A stretch of DNA of 64,000 nucleotides from Canis aureus (lineage: Eukaryota > Chordata > Mammalia > Carnivora > Canidae): the NCBI RefSeq assembly GCF_053574225.1, contig NC_135621.1, positions 28,847,001 through 28,911,000 of the forward strand. Direction: 5' to 3'. The translations under genes and the position numbers were made by a program. The notes below the pieces were generated by a model. It saw nothing but the letters and a program-made list of their open reading frames with translations, had not been told where the DNA came from and did not search any database. Shown piece after piece: positions 1-32,378 of this stretch (position 1 is its first letter; every line of letters starts with the position of its first letter).

Positions 1-754
1 AAGGATCAGGTTGGACAAAAGAGGGGAGGGGGAAGGTGAGGATGGCTCCCAGGTGCCAAGAGGCAGGCTAATGCAGGAGGGGGTTTGGCCACCAAGTCTG
101 AGGCAACTGTGGGACAGTCTAGTGGAGCCATCAGGGGACCCAGATATCACCCTGGAGCTGACAGCTGTCTATATAACTGAGCCAGTGGAGTGCTTGCGAC
201 TTCTCACAGCATGTGTGTAGACTGAGCCTTTAGGAGAAGGCAGAGGACAAGAGGCTGTGTGGAAGGCCAGAGGGAGACAGGAAGAATAGGAAAACGCTGT
301 GCCTATTGGCATCAAACCCGGGGAACTTTGCTCCAAAGCTTACTTAAAAAATGTGAGTTTTTGAGCAAAGAGGACAGAGGCCTACTGAGCACTTGAGAAA
401 GAAAAATTCTATTTCAGAGTAAAAGGAAATTCTGTCCACTGACAGTGATAACTCCTGTGAATCTGTCAGTATGGGATGAATCTAGCTGGTCCTCAACTAC
501 AAGGCCATTTTTATGTGGCTGTGGGTCAGTGGCCCCTAGAGGACCTCTGAAGCTCCTGGGGCTCCTTGGCTCAGAGGGTGGAAATTCTGCTCCATGGTCT
601 GAAGATAGGGGCTTTGAAGTCTACTTCTCTGTGGAGGCCTATGGGTGGGGGGAGTGCATCTGGCCCTGGGCATGGCTGTCCTCCTTCCTGCCCTCCTGTC
701 AGTGAGGTCTGAGGACTTGGACACTCACTCCTAATCCCTTCTTTCTCTACCCAG
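1..754 (+). other. SUN2: SUN2 last intron (3' part)
   Basis: Intronic sequence leading into the terminal SUN2 exon. I see no SUN-domain coding sequence, SINE or other recognisable element here; short open frames in this stretch show no family resemblance. Confidence 0.6.
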
Positions 755-868
755 GACACTAAAATGGCCACATACCAGGTGGTGGAGCTTCGGATCTTGA
801 CTAACTGGGGCCACCCTGAATACACCTGCATCTACCGCTTCCGGGTGCATGGGGAACCCACCTACTAG
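755..868 (+). CDS. SUN2: SUN2 terminal coding exon (C-terminus of SUN domain)
   Basis: Partial gene; only the last coding exon is in the window. SUN2 is an inner nuclear membrane protein whose C-terminal SUN domain trimerises in the perinuclear space and binds KASH peptides of nesprins, forming the LINC bridge between nucleus and cytoskeleton. The exon follows a pyrimidine-rich acceptor ending CCCAG at 754 and encodes 37 residues, including the SUN-family signature VVELRILTNWGHPEYTCIYR and ending FRVHGEPTY before TAG at 866-868. That is the extreme C-terminal strand region of the SUN fold. The penultimate exon is not found in bases 1-754, so the preceding intron runs off the left edge. SUN1 is the closest paralog; the residues and the GTPBP1 neighbour favour SUN2. 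Confidence 0.93.
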   Translation, partial: DTKMATYQVVELRILTNWGHPEYTCIYRFRVHGEPTY

Positions 869-2410
869 GCCTTCTCTGCTGTGGCCAGCCAGCTGGGAGG
901 CCAGCCCCTCTCAGCATGTGCCCCCTTCTCTGGGAGTGGGAGAGCAGCACCCTTGCCACTTCCCCACATGCTTGACCAGTGCACTGACTTCCAGGAGCAA
1001 GAATCGCTGGCCCAATGGAGCTGAGAAAGAACATGCAGGGCTTTCCTAGCAGCAGGACAGCTCGAGGTGGACAGCAAGTTCCAGCATCCCTTTTCTCTGT
1101 CCTCCTTGTGCCAGGCACTGGGTGTCTACTTCCCCTTCTTGGGAGGATGTATATATGTAGCATATTGTGGGGGATTGAGACAGGGAAAGAAGCAATGAGT
1201 GGACATGTTCCAGCAAAGGTGGGTGAAACCTGTCTGCCCCTTAACCAAGATGGGGGGCTGGCACCCAGGGAGCTGCTGTTGGTAGGCCTGTGAATGAATC
1301 AGGTGCCAAAGCTGGGGATGGGATGAGTGAGGGCCTGGGGCAAGTGAGCTGCCCCCATCCACAGGCAGGGAAATAAGGTCCTCTGGGAAGAAAGTGTTCA
1401 CGGTACAGGCTGGGATTGAGCCCCTGGCAGGAAACTCCTTGTACAGGACAGCCGGGCTCTTTCAGAAGTCTAGTGCCATCAACTTAAGGGAGCTTGACCT
1501 GTGAGGTCCCCAAAAAGCCTCTATACACTGTATTTGTTCTGGGTCAAAGTGGGCCATTGGGCTTCCCATACTCTTGAGGCTCTGGCTCCTGTGAGCGTCT
1601 GAGGGGCCAAGGGCCAGCCTGTAGGATTCCCTGTCTGCTGGGACTAGTTGCTTTCTCTCTCCCGATGCTGGGACCTGGGTCCACTTTGCTCCTCATTCCT
1701 GCTAGGGCCTGCCTATGCCCCAGAGCAAGCTTGCCATATTCCCCCAGGGTGCAGGGAGCCTAGACTGGTCTTTTGAGGCTATAAGCAGCTAGGGTAAGCT
1801 TAAAAGGGTGGGGAGTAGGGTACTCCCCAAGCTCTTGGTAACATTTAAGGTGTCGTGGTAGGAAGAGGTCTGTCTGTACTAGGGGCCCCATCCCAAACAG
1901 GTGCCTAACTCTAAGGGCCCTGATCCTCAGCTACCCCCTTGGACTCTTTCAGCTCTTTCTCAGATGGTTTCCTTTCTGGCTCATCTCCTAGGGGGTGCGG
2001 CCTTCAGGGGTGGTAGGCTGGGGAAGAGACGGCTTTTAGACCCAGCAGGCCCTGCTGTATTATGTATATATTTTTTCAAGGTCTGTTTTTTTACTGAAAA
2101 GCTTTGGGCTTGATTCCTAGCCCCGTTCTGTGGGGGCACTGGCTGATTTCAGTTCCTTGTAACCCGGCTGCTGAGAGGGGCTACTGTGGAGGCTGATCCC
2201 CAGATGGGCTCCTAGGGGAGGGAGCTGGAAGGAAGATGAGGCCCAAGGCTACCTGTGGTCCTTGGGCACCAGCCCCAGCCCAGACAACCAGGTTTTGTTT
2301 TGCGCTCTCCTGTCACAAATGCTGCACTATTGGTTCTGAATTTTTTATCTCCAGATTCTAATTTATGCCTATGCAAAAAAAATAAATAAATTATGCCCAG
2401 GATTCAGGGA
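869..2410 (+). other. SUN2: SUN2 3' untranslated region
   Basis: Follows the SUN2 stop codon directly with no further coding sequence. Overlapping AATAAA signals lie at 2381-2386 and 2385-2390, followed by a GT-rich stretch near 2410-2420 that suits a downstream cleavage element. The resulting UTR is about 1.5 kb. A further AATAAA at 3447-3452 on the same strand could give a longer minor form. Confidence 0.7.
2381..2390 (+). terminator. SUN2 polyadenylation signal (two overlapping AATAAA)
   Basis: AATAAATAAA gives two overlapping canonical hexamers, with GT-rich sequence 20-35 bases downstream. It is the first AATAAA after the SUN2 stop. Confidence 0.7.
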
Positions 2411-3535
2411 ATGTGTAGTTTTTATCTGGCATGGCAAGGGAGACGGACTCTGCTCTTAGGAAAACAAGAAAATGAACTCTGCACCAAAACAATGCCTCAA
2501 AGACTTATTCCTAAACTTTAGAAACCCAGGCTTCTCCACTATAACCCAGCTGGGATGGGGGACAGGATGGGCTTGAGGCTGGCCCTGCTCTTTGATTCTG
2601 GGCTCAGGGGCTAGCAGAAGAAGGGAGGTGGCTTTATTAGCCCTCACGGACATCCCAGTATGAAATGGGTAGCTTTTCCTGCATCTCTTGGTGCCACTTG
2701 AGCAGAAGGTAGAAGAATTTACCTGTTTCACTACTGACCACGTCTGCCTTCAGTACGGAACTGGACTCCACCGCGGGAACTGGACATTTGTCCCTTGTAC
2801 CTGTGCTGGGATGGTACAAGGAGACGGGTTCCCTGAAGAGCCAGAACCTGTCAGCTCAGGGGAACAGGTCCTGGCCCTTCCTGCAAATATGTCCCCAGAT
2901 TCACTGCCTCTAGTGAGCTGTTTAAAGGGCCAGGGGTGGTTTCACAACCATACTTCCCAACATATTCTGCTCCTGACTATGGCACCTGACCCAGGGCTGG
3001 TCCCCATCACAGCTGAGAAAACAGAGGTGGGGACAGGCCAGTAAGGAGGGGTTAAGGATAAACTGCCACAGAAGGGTACCAGGTGTGGTATAAATCCAGC
3101 CCTGAGGCCTTGGGCCAGTTAACTTCTCAGCTGTATGTGCCAGGAAAGAGCTGGTCCTATGGCTCACCCCCAGTGACTTCATTTTTCCTACTTCACTCAA
3201 CACTTGCTCTACATCTAAAACTGCTTCTCAACAAAGGAGATACCCCCAGCTTCACCACTAAACAAGTGCCTGGAATATGGCTGTGCCCTCTGGGCCAGAC
3301 ATGTACCCTCTTCACACCTGCACATGTTCAAATTCTACTGAACCCTCCAGGCACAGCTCTCACACCATTTTCTCCACAGTATGTCCCATGAACCCAAACC
3401 TGCACTGTGGCATATTCCTGTGACCTTATTCTGCAACAGGGAGGCCAATAAAACAGAACAGGGGTCCTAACTGAACTAAAGACGCCACAAATGCTAGCTG
3501 TACACACAGAAAGGTCAGGATTGGCTATTCGAGAT
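2411..3535. other. Intergenic space between converging SUN2 and GTPBP1
   Basis: About 1.1 kb between the likely SUN2 cleavage site and the most distal likely GTPBP1 cleavage site. No SINE or coding exon is recognised. It holds a plus-strand AATAAA (3447-3452) and a minus-strand AATAAA (2633-2638), so longer transcripts of either gene could run into the other. Confidence 0.5.
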
Positions 3536-3549
3536 AATCAATTAACAAC

Positions 3550-3555
3550 TTTATT
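3550..3555 (-). terminator. GTPBP1 distal polyadenylation signal
   Basis: Minus-strand AATAAA with a less GT-rich downstream region than the proximal site. Candidate alternative end. Confidence 0.45.
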
Positions 3556-4594
3556 ATTAGCTACAAAAGGGCTGGTGTTTTGTTCCAAAGTGAGAGTTGG
3601 TGGGGCTGAGACCCGTAGAGGACCTTGGAGTCCCTGTTAATGACAGTAAAACACTGTATTCAGTCAGCCCCTGCTAGCAGGTGTAGGCCTGGTGACCAGA
3701 GAGATCAGACCAACCTCCTGTGTGTCTGAGGGCAGAGGCCAGGGGAGATGCCAGAGCTTCCAAATGTAAAAAAAAAAAGGGGTTATTATGCTCTTAGGAG
3801 CAAAAGAGTTCAAACCAAACAAGGTCTCACCCTGGTGAAGTCCTGTGGAAACATGCACCCCACAGCACCTGCCACAGGGACAGAGCAGAGGGGTACTCAA
3901 TGCTGGAGCCTTCCTCTTATGAAGGCACCAGTGTGCAACAATCCCTATAAGCAGAACCAGAGTAAAAAAGCAAGAAGTAAATAGCACACAAAGGAGCAGA
4001 CGGGGGCCAAAGGACACAGGGCGGAGCGGCTGCCTACCAATGGCTGATGCAGGAACAGACATGCCTACTAGTGGCACTGCTCCTCTGAGATTCTGTTTCC
4101 TAACCTAGAAAAATGGAACACCATCTCTCTCCTAGATGGTAGCTTCAAAATCAAAGCACATGAGTGAGGGAGACATCCAGCACAGCATAGCCACAGCAGA
4201 GAGACAGGTCAACATATTTCTCCCTTCAAGCCTGCCCACTGCCCCATGGACTCAGGAGCTGGCGCAGCGGGAAGCCACAAGGCACCTCCCACATGCAGGT
4301 CACATCAGAGCCTTACCACACAGTTTCTCACTGACCCTCACAACCACCACGACACAGGCATTTGTTTACCTCTCGATCTAGAGGAGGAAACAAGTTCAGG
4401 GAAGACTGGCAACTTGTCCTTTGTCACATCTGCCAGAGAGCCTGCATATGCCTGAGAAAAGCTGGGCTCCTCCCAACCCTGCCCTGCTCCGCAGGTGGGG
4501 GCTCTAGGGCAGGCACAGCCAGCGCTCCCCACAGCAGCACCTCCACCTGGAGGGCCTGGGCAGGGAACATCACACCATCAACTTGGAACAAACT

Positions 4595-4600
4595 TTTATT
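4595..4600 (-). terminator. GTPBP1 proximal polyadenylation signal
   Basis: TTTATT on the plus strand reads AATAAA on the minus strand. It is followed on the transcript by a GT-rich segment within 40 bases. Best candidate for the main cleavage site. Confidence 0.6.
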
Positions 4601-5815
4601 TTTTGTGCTGGTCTGGTCAGTCCATGGCCATGGGTCAGTGGTAACTGGAAATAGGTGGAAGGAGGGGAGGGGAGGGAACCAGCAGTCAAGAAGCAGGAAT
4701 AATGGAGAAGGGACAGGGATGGGAGGGAGGCAAGGCTGAGGAAGGACCCAGCCAGCTGGGTGTCTGCCCTGGCTAGAAAGAACACATCTCCACCCACCAG
4801 TCTACCCTAAACCGAGGGCTTCTGGCCACAGCTCAGGCCAGTCTGGTTTGGACCCCACATTGCCATCTCTGGCCTGAGTGACTCTGACCCCACCCCCACC
4901 CCAGGCAGTGAATATTCTAGAGGGCTGAATGATGGTCTGTGCTGGACCTGAAAGAATCTTTCACTACTCCTACCTGCCCTGCCCACACCCCAAATGGGGC
5001 TTCCCAAACTGGGGCTCAGGCCCTGCCCTGTTGTGCTCCTATAGCAGCCATGCTGGGTCAACATAGTGGGGCTATAGTGAGGAAGGAGGTGTTCCAGTCC
5101 TGGCCTGGCTCAAAGGAACACCTCGCACCCCCACCAATAGGAGGTGCTGGTGAGTGTGACCCAGAGCAAGCCAATCCTAGTCTAGGTCAGCAGTGCCCCA
5201 AAACCCAGCAAGATTCGTAGAAAGTTCAAGGGCCAGAGCCTCCAGCTCAGAATCAGCAAAGCAGGAGTTTCCCTGGCCTGGCCAGGCAAACACAGGATTG
5301 TCTCCAAGGGGAAAGAAAACCATAAGCTGTCTTTGGGTCAGTGGCAAGGGTCAGAGTTAAGGGCAGGGAGGAGGGTCCTACAATCCAAGTGCCACTCCCC
5401 TCCACACATGTACAGGTTACAGCTTAAGAGCTTTTGGCATTACCTGTTTTTGGGCTTAAGGGTGGAAAAAAGGAAGAGAGAGGGGGAAAAAAGGAGGCCA
5501 CTACTCTCCATTCTGTTGAAAGCCCCCCTAGTCCCAGAAGGCATGCTCCCTGCTCTGGTAGCAGCACTTATGAAGCCCCTAAGCCCCGAGTCCGGCTCTG
5601 TGGAGGGCTCTGGGCGCAGAGGAGTGAGCACAGGGGAGGATGGCAAGCACAGGAGACATGGGTGCTCTTTAGCTCCTGAAAGCCCCTAAAAGTTGTCAGA
5701 CACACAGACAGATGGACAGATGGGCAGGCAGCCAGCTCCTGGAGGCTGGTGGCCAGCTCATAGAGGAAAAAAGGAGAAAGACTGCCAGGGCCCTGACCGG
5801 CTGCACTTCTATACC

Positions 5816-5820
5816 ACACA

Positions 5821-5858
<38 letters not shown>

Positions 5859-5904
5859 CATGCACGCACGTGCACACACACACTAGAGAGAGAGAGAGAG
5901 AAAG
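5816..5904. repeat. (CA)n-(AG)n compound microsatellite in GTPBP1 3'UTR
   Basis: A CA run with scattered CG and TG interruptions is followed directly by an AG run. On the GTPBP1 transcript it reads CT then GT repeats, about 300 nt after the stop codon. Confidence 0.95.
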
Positions 5905-6197
5905 AGATAATAAAAAGAATAAAAACTAAGGGCCCAGATGTACAAAAAATGTGAGTAAGGAAGAAGGCAGGGAAGAAGGTGGATGATGGTCAGTCCTCCA
6001 GAAGTCTGGCCACCTTCCTCAGCTTATAAATTACAACCCCTCTGGAAAATGGGGGTGGTGGAGGAGTGGGGAATGATGAGGCTCCAGCTGTGGCCTGGGG
6101 GAGGGCGGGTGGTGGTCAGAGCTGCTTTGGCTCATCTGGTGAAACAGTGGCCAGAGTACAAGGATCCCTTGGGTGGTGGGGGTGGGCCAGGGGAGAT

Positions 6198-27857
<21,660 letters not shown>

Positions 27858-28840
27858 CTTTAATAACTTAGGCTAATTCGTAGCCGGCCTCCCCTCCCTC
27901 CTCGGCGCATTTGCCTAATCTATGCGCGGCCCCGCCCCGGCCCTCTTCGGATAATTTACGCGAAACTTCTCCAGCCGCGTAGACGATGACACGTATTTCT
28001 AGGTAAGAAACAATCGACCAGGCCTCTCAGCCACCAATCACTGCGGCCCTTTCAAGTACCTAATGAATAATTAATGAGGCCCAAACCCCAACAACAAATC
28101 TCTGAGACGTCACACGCCTCGTTCTCGCAGCTCGGGAGGGGGCAGCACCGCGGCCACGCTACCTGCCCGGAGCCTTCCAGCCAACGAGAGCTGGGCAGGG
28201 TTTGACTGACACGGCAGCCATCCAATGAGTGGGGAAATACACACAACGTTTACCCTCACCGCCCCTTACTTCCCTCCTTTCCATAGGCAGTGTTCAGTTT
28301 CCAAATCTTACTGCAAAACAGTCCGCACGGACAGCCTTCCGATGATGGACAGGGGCAAGGCCCAATCTAGTCAGCACACAGGGCCCGCGCCTCGGGCCAC
28401 CGCCCACCCAGATAGTAAACCGCACAAGGCCCCTCCCACCTCCCTACTCGGTGACTCCCGGCAGTCCCTGGAAGACCGAGGTCCAAAGCGCTGGCAACCT
28501 CCACGCAATCTTAATAGAAGGATCGATGCCTGGAGTACTATAGCAGCCAGAGCGAGGGAAATTAAACGCTGACCTTAGGGAGAATTCTCCATTCACTGCC
28601 TCTGCAGTGAGAGCAATTACAAGTCCAAAAAGAGGCAACCAGCTAAAATACAAGCCAAAAGTACCTCATCACATTTGTGAACTGCGAAGCTAAGATCTGG
28701 GTCTGTTAGGAGAGTTTCCTATGGATGATTTTTACAGAGTATCATCAGTTGTATTAGTCCCAGTCCACAATACCATCAGCACGTTTTAGGTGTCTCTCCC
28801 TGTCTCAAAAGTCTGAAAAGCTTGATAAAATGAGGGATTA

Positions 28841-29029
28841 GGGCAGTCTCGGTGGCTCAGCGGTTTAGCGCCGCCTTCAACCCAGGGCATGACCTTGGAG
28901 ACCCGGGATCGAGTCCCATATCGGGCTCCCTGCATGGAGCCTGCTTCTCCCTCTGCCTGTGTCTCTGCCTCTCTCTCTGTATCTCTCATGAATAAGTAAA
29001 TAAAATCTTAAAAATAGTAATAAAAAATA
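28841..29029 (+). mobile_element. SINEC (tRNA-derived), plus orientation
   Basis: Perfect 14-bp target duplication AAAATGAGGGATTA at 28827-28840 and 29030-29043; head GGGCAGTCTCGGTGGCTCAG. Confidence 0.96.
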
Positions 29030-29110
29030 AAAATGAGGGATTAGCAAAAAGTCACATAATGCCGGCCTTGGGCACTCGTCCCAAGCAGCAATCAAGAAAA
29101 AGCAGCCATT

Positions 29111-29290
29111 GGGGCAACCGGGTGGTTCAGTGGTTTAGCGTCTACCTTTGGCTCAGGTCCTGATCTCCAGGTCCTGGGATCAAGTCCAGCTTCCGGCTCC
29201 CCGCAGGGAGCCTGCTTCTCCCTCTGCCTATGTCTGTGCTTCTCGCTATCGCTCATGAATAAATGAATTAAATCATTTTTTTTTTTAAAG
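29111..29290 (+). mobile_element. SINEC (tRNA-derived), plus orientation
   Basis: Perfect 10-bp duplication AGCAGCCATT at 29101-29110 and 29291-29300; tail has T-rich interruption. Confidence 0.94.
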
Positions 29291-29563
29291 AGCAGCCATT
29301 GAGATGGTAACATATCCAAGAATTAGAGTTTGGAACACAGGATTTGATAAGAGTTAGAGTTCAAAATGGCCTTCAGTTTCAGGGATCCACCTGAAAAAAA
29401 AAAAAAAAAAAACTCTGCTTGCTCCTGTTAACAACTACAAATCTCTCTCTCTTTTTTATGATCAAGTCTTATGTACACCAGCACAGCTGGGAATCTGGGA
29501 CAAAAAGTCATTCAACTCCAAAGGTCTTGATAAGATCTCCTCGAATGCATTTTTTCCCTTTCC

Positions 29564-29756
29564 TTTTTTTTTTTAAGATTTTATTTATTTATTCATAGAG
29601 ACACAGAGAGAGAGAGAGAGAGAGAGAGGCAGAGACACAGGCAGAGGGAGAAGCAGGCTCCATGCAGGGAGCCCGACATGGGACTCGATTCCAGGTCTCC
29701 AGGATCACACCCTGGGCCGAAGGCGGCGCTAAACCGCTGAGCCACTGGGTCTGCCC
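29564..29756 (-). mobile_element. SINEC (tRNA-derived), minus orientation
   Basis: Full-length element with (AG)n tract and GGGCAGACCCAGTGGCTCAG head on the minus strand. Confidence 0.94.
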
Positions 29757-30084
29757 CCTTTTCTGACTAAATCGCTCACCACTATCCTATATATCCCTCT
29801 ATGAGATACTTAAAAAACATTAAAATCTTGATTTGGCAGAAAAGCCAAATATCAAGCTTTAGTCCTCTAGAATAATTGGTATTTACCATATGACCAACTG
29901 GCTCTTCCAGAAAGAGCTCAAGTACAGTATGTGCTGACACCTATCGGTAGACTAAAAAACATGTCCTCACTATAGGACTAGTTCACAAAACATACTCTCA
30001 AGAGTAGGTACTTCTTGAACAGAGAAATCTTAAAATTACATTTTGAGAAAGAAATTCCCTTCCCATTTTTACAACCTCTTTCCG

Positions 30085-30190
30085 AAGACAAGTTAGATCT
30101 CAGGTTCAAATCCTGAGTCTACTACTTCGTAGCTGTGTGACCTCAAACAAGATAATTAACCACTCTGAGCTTCAGTTGTCTCCTCTGGGG
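30085..30190 (+). repeat. MIR fragment
   Basis: AGGTTCAAATCCTGAGTCTA, TAGCTGTGTGACCTCAAACA and CACTCTGAGCTTCAGTTG match the MIR core order. Confidence 0.75.
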
Positions 30191-30755
30191 GAAAAAAAAA
30201 AGGCAGCAGCTATCTCAAGGCAGTTAGCAGGAAATGAACAGTGTTTGCAAGCCTCCATTAACTAATCTTAGGAAAATATAACCGCAACCTTAGGTGGCTT
30301 ACAAATTACAAAACTTTAAGATAATTCTAAAGTCTGGATTAGGGCAGGACTCCCAAGCGTGTGGTAAGCACTCAAGAGTGTGTTAAAGTGGTAACTGCGG
30401 TAAGTGTAATGGTCTTAGAGTCGAGTCCTAGCAAGGTTAGAGAAATGCCTGAATTATGTAATCTTACTGTTTTTCCTGAACAAAAAATCCCAAAGAAGGG
30501 CACCTAGGGTGGATGATGCCTCCCATGTGACCTAGAGGTAGGTAAAAGGGGGGGAAAGTCCCCGCGGGACCGGGTGTTTACCTTCCTGACACCCAAGATA
30601 CCTTGAGAAAATCCAGAGTAAAGTTCTAAGTCAGCCACCGTGAGACCAGGGCGAGAGGACAGTGGTCTGTGGGTAGTGCACCGAAATTCGACACCAAGGC
30701 ACTGAGACAGGACTCTCCACTCCGCCTGAAATGTGACTCCAGGCGAGGCACTTAC

Positions 30756-31121
30756 CCTCAGCGCTCCCAGGGAAGTGCGAGGCGGCCGGGCCCGCTAACC
30801 AAGGCAGCTTACGCCCGACCGCACCAGTAAGTTTCTCTGAAATCACCTGGTGAACAGCGCGTTAGACAAACATAAAACGGCCAACGCAGGAGTAGCTAGT
30901 CCGGGTTCTGCAAAGCGCTCGGCTCGAGAAGCCCGGCCCACAGAAGGGAAAGGGTGGGGAGCCCGGCGAGGGCAGCCGCAGGCCGGGTCGCCGCCCCGGA
31001 ACGGCGCCGACGCCCGGGGAAGGGTGGGGAGCGGCGGGCGGCGAGGCGAGACTCCCGCAGGCCGCCCCGCCCTACTCACACCCGGAAAGAACCGAACCCA
31101 GGAGCCAGGCACCAGCGCCAT
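30756..31121 (-). other. Candidate unannotated minus-strand transcript (two possible exons)
   Basis: I do not recognise a family. On the minus strand an ATG at 31121-31119 sits in a strong context (GGCCATGG) and is followed by 14 codons beginning MALVPGSWVRFF, then a GTGAGT donor (31079-31074). After a 233-bp intron ending TTCACCAG, an open exon (30846-30756) encodes a segment containing SEKLTGAVGRKLPWL and stops at a perfect GTAAGTG donor. The reading frame is continuous across the join. It runs divergently from JOSD1 inside its CpG island, so it could be a promoter-associated noncoding RNA or chance motifs in GC-rich DNA. No further exon was identified. Confidence 0.25.
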
Positions 31122-31275
31122 GGCCGGCTGCCGCCGCTGCGCCTCACGGCCCCACGGCCCCACGGCCGCACGCTCTCTCCGACCCCCGCCCACCAGGCCA
31201 CCCAGCACCGCCCACACCCACTCAACGGACCCGCGGCAGCCCCGGCCTTAAAGCCGGCGCCGCCTGACGACAGGC

Positions 31276-31283
31276 TGACGTCA
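31276..31283. promoter_or_regulatory. Full CRE (TGACGTCA) in JOSD1 promoter
   Basis: Exact palindromic CREB/ATF site, followed by a half site TGACG at 31288-31292 and a near-match TGACGTCG at 31360-31367. Confidence 0.7.
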
Positions 31284-31359
31284 TACGTGACGCCGCGGCG
31301 GGCGGGAGCGGAGACGGCACGGGAGGGCGTTTCCGGAGCACGCGCCCGGCGAGGGCCGC

Positions 31360-31447
31360 TGACGTCGGGCTCAGGTGCGCGCGCTTGCCCGCCCGCCCGA
31401 GCGCGGCCCAGGTGGCGGCCCGCAGCGCCAGGTGGCGGCCTGCAGAG
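31360..31447 (+). other. JOSD1: Possible JOSD1 noncoding first exon (5' end uncertain)
   Basis: The only strong donor in the right place on the plus strand is GAG|GTGAGG at 31447/31448. JOSD1 coding exon 1 has a clear upstream acceptor (TTTTTAG at 32352), so a spliced leader is expected. The 5' limit given is a guess based on the CRE position. Confidence 0.35.
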
Positions 31448-31465
31448 GTGAGGGGCGACCCGCGG

Positions 31466-31470
<5 letters not shown>

Positions 31471-31500
<30 letters not shown>
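31471..31500. repeat. (GCGCGG)5 hexanucleotide repeat
   Basis: Five perfect copies of GCGCGG, flanked by further GGGCGG and GGGGGCGG runs, in the CpG island and just after the likely first donor of JOSD1. Potential G-quadruplex former. Confidence 0.95.
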
Positions 31501-31501
<1 letters not shown>

Positions 31502-32378
31502 CGGGGGCGGCGGCGGGAGGGCGTGTCGCCTTGCACTCACGTGACGGGCGGGAAGGTTGGGGTGTGGGCGGTGAGGCGAGCGGGGTGGGCCCGACCCCAC
31601 CCCCGAGGGCCTGCCCGCCGCTGCGGAGGACCTTCCCTCGGGCTGGGGCCGGACCCGCCCCGCCCCGCCACCTACCCCGCCGCCTGGTTGTCCGCGGCGG
31701 CCCGCGCGACCGCCGGAGCTGACCGCGGTTGTCTCCTCCGCAGGGCCGCGGCGAGAGGGTGAGAGTCCGCGCGTTCCGAGGGAGCCGTCCCCGCCTTGGC
31801 CCGCGCCCCGCGGGGCCCCGCCGCCCCCGAGGGGATGGAGAGCGGTCCCCGAGGCCCCAGCGCTGCCCGCGATCCCACGCTGGCCGGCTCTCGCTAGCTG
31901 CTCGAATTGTGCGTTTTCCCACAACCTAGGCCTTGTCTCCTGAGTCAGTGGCGTTGCGATTCGAAAGAAATGGAAGAAAAGGAGCGATGTGAACAATTCT
32001 GCTCGGTCCTCCTGCATTGAGGCCTGGTTGGCATTTGCAGAGAGGAAGATACGGGAAGAAAATCGTGGGGTTTTTTTTTTGGCGGGGAGAGTGGGAGAAA
32101 GGAAACAAGGTCTTAGATTTTCTATGATTTTTTTTAAAATTCTGCACTTTGACAGTGGTGGCGAAATACACTAATCCAAAAGTGATCTTTCTATTGATGG
32201 AGGTGGATTTTTTTTTCCCTTTTGATTCCAACCTTTCTCCCCGTGACAAAGCATAAATCATGGACACCAAAAAATAAGGTGGACCTCAGGAATCCCGAAA
32301 GGACTGAGCAGCTTACATTCTTCCTCTGGAGGGAAGGGTGGTGTGTTTTTAGCCATCTCTGGAACCTAAAACGAAAAC

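Larger units (their letters stand above)
3536..6197 (-). other. GTPBP1: GTPBP1 3' untranslated region (alternative ends)
   Basis: Follows the GTPBP1 stop on the minus strand. AATAAA at 4600-4595 has a strongly GT-rich downstream stretch and would give a 1.6-kb UTR. A second AATAAA at 3555-3550 would give 2.65 kb, and a third at 2638-2633 would be longer still. The UTR carries a CA/AG compound microsatellite at 5816-5904. No coding exon or SINE is seen in it. Confidence 0.6.
27970..30880. other. Spacer between GTPBP1 and JOSD1 promoters
   Basis: About 2.9 kb. 28000-28560 is moderately GC-rich and unique-looking. SINEs lie at 28841-29029, 29111-29290 and 29564-29756, and a MIR at 30085-30190. 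A possible minus-strand exon (30756-30846) is described separately. Confidence 0.6.
30880..31870. promoter_or_regulatory. CpG island and promoter of JOSD1
   Basis: About 1 kb of CpG-dense sequence upstream of JOSD1. It includes a full CRE, a GC hexanucleotide repeat and a likely noncoding first exon ending at 31447 (GAG|GTGAGG). No TATA box is evident. Confidence 0.8.

Noticed and set aside
5693..5954. Plus-strand frames encoding His/Thr repeats
   Set aside because: Translation of the CA/AG microsatellite in the GTPBP1 3'UTR.
31076..32017. 313-codon open frame on the minus strand across the JOSD1 CpG island
   Set aside because: Pro/Arg/Ala low complexity caused by GC richness, it crosses the JOSD1 promoter, and it shows no family resemblance.
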